Positions 1-5,149 of a stretch of 5,149 bases of DNA are shown here, in pieces. This stretch comes from Mariprofundaceae bacterium (lineage in GTDB: Bacteria; Pseudomonadota; Zetaproteobacteria; Mariprofundales; Mariprofundaceae). Location: NCBI GenBank assembly GCA_030950965.1, contig JAUZQP010000142.1:1-5149 (forward strand). The letters are read 5' to 3'. The first letter of the stretch is position 1; each line of letters starts with the position of its first letter. The notes under the pieces are model-generated. The model did no database searches and had not been told where the DNA came from. It saw only the letters and a list, made by a program, of their open reading frames with translations. The position numbers and the translations under genes are program-made.

Positions 1-1
1 G

Positions 2-1687
2 TATATTTTAGATTATCTTTGGTTTGGCTCTGGCTTAGGAAGCTACCAATTTCTTTTCCCTCAATATCAACCACAAGAAATATCGAGTCATTTTTTTGAG
101 CATGCACATAACGATTACCTTGAACTGTTTGCTGAAACTGGATTGTTTGGCATGATATTAGCAGGTTTTTTCATGTATTACCTCATTGTTCCAGCAGTAC
201 GCTTGATCATTTCAAAACGTAAGATGAGAGATAAACAAGCCATGCTGTGCTTGGGTGCCTTGACCGCTTGTTTGTCCATGCTTATTCATGCTTTGTTTGA
301 GTTTAATTTCCATATTCCAGCTAATGTGCTGTTGTTTGTTTTTTTTGTTTCTATGGTGGCTGCATCTGTGCACTTGGCTCAAGCCAAAAGGGCTGAGCTT
401 GCTATAGTTCACGCTACCTTAGCACGCCATCATTATGTTGCATGTGTACTGTCTGCCATACTTTTTAGTTTAACTGTTATTGCGCTCAACCTGCAGCATT
501 ACAAAGCCCAAAACCTTGTTCTTGATGCACAAACCCTGATGGTTAACAAGCAACCTGATGTGGCGATAGAAACATTGCAATTGGCTCATAAAATTTCTCC
601 TTTGGATTATTCAATCGTTACTAGGCTGGCGGATTTCTTTCAAAGCCGTTCCACTGAAATGTCTATTGATTATGATCAAGATGCTTACCTTATGGCATCA
701 TTAAAAACCATAGATGTAGCAATATCCTTGTTTCCATTTGATGGTGCCCTTTGGTATAAAAAAGCAAGCGTGCTTCATGCATTGGGTCGTGAGGAGCATT
801 ATAATCAAGCATTAGAACAAGCCGTACATTACTTACCCTCGGCTTTTTATACGCAATATGCATGGGCTAAGGCATTGTTTTTATCAGGTAACTATAAAAA
901 ATCAGCTATTTATTTTTCACATGCATTAGCGTTACGCCCTCAACTACTTCATGAAGTGCTTTTGTTTACGTTAAAGCATAAAGATCATAAAGAATTTCTT
1001 GACGCAATGTTCGCTAAGAATGCCAGTCTTTATTGGGCGGCTGGTCTCTTTTACCTCCAACAAAAATTACTTTCTGATGCTATGCATGCTTTGAATGAAG
1101 CAATTCATTTAAATCCTACACCAGCTCAAGCGGTACGTAATCTTTCAGCTTTGTGGCGAACAAATCATAGAGATATTATCGTTCAAGAAGGAGAGCGATA
1201 TTTACAGCAGTGGCCTTCATCTGCTGCGTTAACTAACACAATGGCTTCATATTATTTAACTATGGGATTCAATGAAAAAGTTGCCCAGTTAATACATTCA
1301 TTTCTCAAAAAACATAAGGGGAACAAACACATATATAATATACTGTTTGAATTATACCTACATCAAAAAAACTTTGAAGCCGCAGAAAAATTAGTGCTTC
1401 AGGAGGTTCATACTCAACCGAATAAGAAATCATATGCGAAATTAGCACGTGTATATCAAGTTCAAAACAGGATGTATGAGGCATTAAGAGCATTAAAATC
1501 GGCCTTGCACTTAGCTCCTCATGATGATTCGTTGCATTATCAAATAGGGAATATCTATAACCAATTACACATGGAAACTTTAGCGATCCAACATTGGAAT
1601 CAATGCTTGCCACAACCATATTGCCAAGCAGTCATCATAAATATGAAAAAACGTATCGGTATGATTAAACCCATAAATCATCAGTGA
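2..1687 (+). CDS. O-antigen ligase/polymerase-like membrane protein (Wzy_C type) with C-terminal TPR-like repeats, 5' truncated by window
   Basis: The reading frame is open from base 2 with no start in the window; 561 residues are visible and the stop is TGA at 1685-1687. An internal TTG at 143 and ATG at 152 fall inside conserved sequence, so neither is the true start. Numbering from base 2, residues 9-15 (GSGLGSY) and 34-50 (HAHNDYLE...ETGLFG) are the hallmark periplasmic loop of the Wzy_C family, which includes WaaL O-antigen ligases, Wzy polymerases and PglL-type protein O-glycosyltransferases. Membrane segments follow at about 50-70, 80-101, 105-127 and 144-163. From about 175 to 540 the protein is helical and TPR-like, with the clearest units near 229-281, 282-314, 341-373, 443-474, 476-507 and 509-539. 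The family moves lipid-linked glycans in the periplasm. A TPR tail occurs in several such enzymes and may bind the acceptor, but that is inference. The ligase, polymerase and protein-glycosylation roles cannot be separated here. The gene is more A+T-rich than its neighbours and converges on tatC. Confidence 0.85.
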   Translation, partial: YILDYLWFGSGLGSYQFLFPQYQPQEISSHFFEHAHNDYLELFAETGLFGMILAGFFMYYLIVPAVRLIISKRKMRDKQAMLCLGALTACLSMLIHALFEFNFHIPANVLLFVFFVSMVAASVHLAQAKRAELAIVHATLARHHYVACVLSAILFSLTVIALNLQHYKAQNLVLDAQTLMVNKQPDVAIETLQLAHKISPLDYSIVTRLADFFQSRSTEMSIDYDQDAYLMASLKTIDVAISLFPFDGALWYKKASVLHALGREEHYNQALEQAVHYLPSAFYTQYAWAKALFLSGNYKKSAIYFSHALALRPQLLHEVLLFTLKHKDHKEFLDAMFAKNASLYWAAGLFYLQQKLLSDAMHALNEAIHLNPTPAQAVRNLSALWRTNHRDIIVQEGERYLQQWPSSAALTNTMASYYLTMGFNEKVAQLIHSFLKKHKGNKHIYNILFELYLHQKNFEAAEKLVLQEVHTQPNKKSYAKLARVYQVQNRMYEALRALKSALHLAPHDDSLHYQIGNIYNQLHMETLAIQHWNQCLPQPYCQAVIINMKKRIGMIKPINHQ

Positions 1688-1708
1688 ACGGCATAACTCA
1701 TAAACTGC

Positions 1709-1758
1709 TGTGATGGCTTGAACTCAGGAAGTGTAATCATCACACCCCTCTGTTTTTT
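1709..1758 (+). terminator. Possible weak terminator of the glycan polymerase/ligase gene
   Basis: A perfect 7-base inverted repeat (TGTGATG 1709-1715, CATCACA 1738-1744) lies 21 bases after the stop codon. Eight bases after its right arm comes a run of six T (1753-1758). The 22-base loop and the gap before the T run make this a poor match to a classical intrinsic terminator. The right arm also overlaps the left arm of the larger repeat at 1732-1853, so only one of the two can form at a time. Confidence 0.3.
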
Positions 1759-1853
1759 CGCCATCAAGGCGAAAGCGCGCAGTTTACGCTGGGGTAAATG
1801 AGCACTTTCAACGCAGAGGGCGGAAAATCAGTGGGGGGGAGTGAATGATTACA
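1732..1853. repeat. Nested inverted-repeat region between convergent genes
   Basis: The outer arms TGTAATCAT (1732-1740) and ATGATTACA (1845-1853) are perfect complements. Inside are CCCTCTG (1746-1752) with CAGAGGG (1814-1820), a 7-base-pair hairpin TTTCGCC/GGCGAAA (1756-1762, 1768-1774) and a short stem TTTAC/GTAAA (1783-1787, 1794-1798). Together these could form a branched, cloverleaf-like fold. No coding frame or known RNA family is recognisable. The right end stops one base short of the tatC stop codon, so a role as the 3' end of the tatC or glycan-gene transcript is plausible. No T run follows the main hairpins on either strand, so it is not called an intrinsic terminator. It covers most of the 167-base gap; I see nothing else there apart from the weak terminator candidate. 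Confidence 0.55.
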
Positions 1854-1854
1854 T

Positions 1855-2587
1855 TCAAAGTGCTTCTTTTGCCTTAATACGAACGGAACGACGGGCTAAA
1901 AAAAGTCCCAACTCAAACAACAGCAGCATCGGAATTGCCAACATAATTTGGGATATGACATCTGGTGGCGTGAGCAGGGCACTGAATACAAAGACCCATA
2001 AAATAATGAATCGCCGTTTTTTTGCAAGGTTGTCAGGGTTAATGAGTTCCATGCGCGTCAGTAGCATCAAAACAATAGGGACTTGGAAGCTGATACCAAA
2101 GGCAAACAGCAATTTAAGCGCGAACGATAAATACTCTTTCACCGCTGGCATCGCCTGAATATGATCATTGGCAAAACCAAGGAAAAAAGTAAATACCAAA
2201 GGGAATACCGCAAAATAGGCAAATGCAGCACCGCTGATTAATAACACTATACTGGCCAGCATATAGCCCATAAACACGCGTCGTTCATGCTGGTACAAAC
2301 CCGGTGCGACAAATGCCCAAAATTGGTACAGCGTAATGGGTGAGGTGATGAACAACGAGGCGACCAAGGCTATTTTTAAATAGGTGAAAAACACATCAGG
2401 CGCACCAATAAACACCATCGCCGAGCCTTCGGGTAGCACCTCGCGCAAGGGTAGAGAGATAAAGTCATACAGCGTCGGTGCAATATTCATCAAGGCGAAC
2501 ACGCCGATGACATAGGTCACCACAGCAATCGTCATGCGCCGCTTTAATTCGCGTAAATGCCCATTTAACGGTGTTTCTGTTGTGTCA

Positions 2588-2595
<8 letters not shown>
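1855..2595 (-). CDS. tatC: Sec-independent (twin-arginine) protein translocase subunit TatC
   Basis: TatC is the multi-spanning inner-membrane core of the twin-arginine translocase. With TatB it binds the twin-arginine signal peptide of folded substrates. The 246 residues are close to E. coli TatC (258). Six hydrophobic segments fit about 22-42, 70-92, 110-135, 157-180, 195-209 and 214-233. Family signatures visible are the N-terminal PLNGHLRELKRRM (9-21), the loop YQFWAFVAPGLYQHERR (90-106) and TPPDVISQ (209-216). F95 and E104 correspond to E. coli F94 and E103 of the signal-peptide site; Q171 stands where E. coli has E170, a position that I recall is Glu or Gln in the family. The start is GTG at 2593-2595. 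It overlaps the tatB stop by 8 bases and has only a weak upstream ribosome site (GAG about 10 bases away), so translational coupling to tatB is likely. The next Met (residue 21) would remove the conserved N-terminus. Confidence 0.96.
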
Positions 2596-4439
<1,844 letters not shown>

Positions 4440-4461
4440 TTTGTATACATTGCAGAATGGC

Positions 4462-4501
4462 ATGCGCGCTAAAGGGAGCGTACCGACAAGAGTATGCGCG
4501 C
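4462..4501. repeat. Paired ATGCGCGC repeats downstream of rdgC
   Basis: ATGCGCGC occurs at 4462-4469 and 4494-4501, 32 bases apart. Because GCGCGC is its own complement, the two copies could also pair as a stem. A third GCGCGC lies at 4518-4523 inside the rdgC end. This stretch has no gene and no convincing promoter. The best -10-like string, TATACA near 4443-4448 on the minus strand, lacks a -35 partner. Confidence 0.4.
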
Positions 4502-4523
4502 CATCTGTGTTAAAATGGCGCGC
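4496..4523 (-). terminator. Hairpin spanning the rdgC stop codon, possible 3'-end signal
   Basis: GCGCGCCAT (4496-4504) and ATGGCGCGC (4515-4523) are perfect 9-base complements with a 10-base loop that contains the rdgC stop (4510-4512). On the minus strand the stem is followed by ATACTCTTGTC, which is not a clear U run. It is a strong G+C-rich stem that could slow or end transcription or protect the 3' end, but intrinsic termination is not demonstrated. Confidence 0.35.
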
Positions 4524-5148
4524 TGCTGGCCTGAGGTAAGCCTGCCATTAAATCATCAATTAAATGACTGATTTCTGCTGCCATGATGGCAAAATCCGCA
4601 TCAAAGCGCGCGCCGGCATCATCGGCATCACCTGCTTCGTCCAGTACATCACTATCAAAACGCAAACGTTTGAGCGACAGCTCTTCGCTTAACACAAATG
4701 ATACCCGTTCCCGCCAATTCATGGCTAATTCAGTTACCGATTTCCCTGCTCTGATATGCGCTAAAATCTCATCTTTTGCCAAGTCCTCTTGGCGACATTG
4801 AATCGTACCGCCGTGTTCACCTTGGGAGATCATTTTGCACGCATCTTCGAGCGTAAAACCTTCGGGAACAGCGGCTTCATCTAACATCCAACGCCGCATC
4901 ACTTCGGACAAACTCTCTTCCAGCGCAGGCACAACCAGCGACAGGGTAGGGATCGTTTTGAGCAACACCGCAAGGAAGTCTTCCGCCTTGCGTGCGCTGG
5001 CAGCGTTAATCATCAACCAGCCCGCTTGCGGTAAAATACAGGCATAGGTTGCACGCGTGCGGACAAAGGCGCGAGGCAGCAGCTCTTGCACCAATTCGTC
5101 TTTTACATCCGCTTTTTCACGGCGATTTAAGGCACGCCCACGCTCGTC
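4510..5148 (-). CDS. rdgC: Recombination-associated protein RdgC, 5' truncated by window
   Basis: RdgC forms ring-shaped dimers on double-stranded DNA and restrains RecA-dependent recombination; it is found mainly in beta- and gammaproteobacteria. The frame is open to the right edge, giving 212 residues, roughly the last two thirds of a protein of about 300. Numbering from 5148, family motifs are VKDELVQELLPRAF (15-28), SARKAEDFLAVL (51-62), EGFTLEDACK (96-105), GKSVTELAMNWRERVSFVL (135-153), SLKRLRF (158-164) and ARFDADFAIM (180-189). These align well with the E. coli protein as I know it. A TTG at 5094 lies inside the conserved KDE-LLPRAF segment and is not the start. The ending TAA is inside a hairpin loop. 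purB follows on the same strand after 220 bases, so joint transcription is possible but not shown. No unusual loss of conserved residues is seen in the visible part. Confidence 0.93.
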   Translation of the reverse strand, partial: DERGRALNRREKADVKDELVQELLPRAFVRTRATYACILPQAGWLMINAASARKAEDFLAVLLKTIPTLSLVVPALEESLSEVMRRWMLDEAAVPEGFTLEDACKMISQGEHGGTIQCRQEDLAKDEILAHIRAGKSVTELAMNWRERVSFVLSEELSLKRLRFDSDVLDEAGDADDAGARFDADFAIMAAEISHLIDDLMAGLPQASSAPF

Positions 5149-5149
5149 T

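Noticed and set aside
1732..1853. Integron attC site
   Set aside because: The size and nested repeats suggested it, but the ends lack the GTTRRRY and RYYYAAC core boxes and there is no cassette or integrase.
1841..2158. Plus-strand open frame opposite the end of tatC
   Set aside because: It is antisense to conserved TatC sequence, resembles no family I know and has no convincing ribosome site; it is a shadow frame. The same holds for the plus-strand frames opposite tatB, purB and rdgC and the minus-strand frames opposite the glycan gene.
5092..5094. TTG at 5094 as the start of rdgC
   Set aside because: The frame stays open to the window edge and the residues upstream match the conserved RdgC segment, so the gene simply continues beyond the window.

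Overview
The window reads as chromosomal DNA of a proteobacterium, probably gamma- (possibly beta-) proteobacterial. The reasons are RdgC, a protein largely confined to those two classes, a PurB of the E. coli type, and TatB/TatC proteins whose motifs line up with the E. coli proteins at nearly the same residue numbers. I cannot name the genus.

Layout: (a) 2-1687, plus strand, the 3' part of a membrane glycan polymerase/ligase (Wzy/WaaL/PglL superfamily) with a long TPR-like C-terminal half; its start lies left of the window. (b) 1688-1854, a 167-base intergenic region between convergent genes, full of inverted repeats that can fold in more than one way. (c) 1855-4289, minus strand, a tightly overlapping block read purB -> tatB -> tatC. 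Both junctions overlap by exactly 8 bases and no tatA is present. (d) 4290-4509, a 220-base gap holding the purB ribosome binding site, a 109-base inverted-repeat element centred on 4376 and a pair of 8-base direct repeats. (e) 4510-5148, minus strand, the 3' part of rdgC, cut by the right edge.

Functionally the genes are mixed: envelope glycan assembly (a), purine synthesis (purB), twin-arginine export of folded proteins (tatB, tatC) and a DNA-binding recombination modulator (rdgC). The minus-strand genes look like ordinary core genes in an unusual order. The plus-strand glycan gene is visibly richer in A+T, as is common for variable surface-polysaccharide loci.

I found no complete new system. 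The most unusual signals are the symmetric element in the purB leader, the purB-tatB-tatC fusion with two identical overlap geometries, and the repeat-rich convergent intergenic region.
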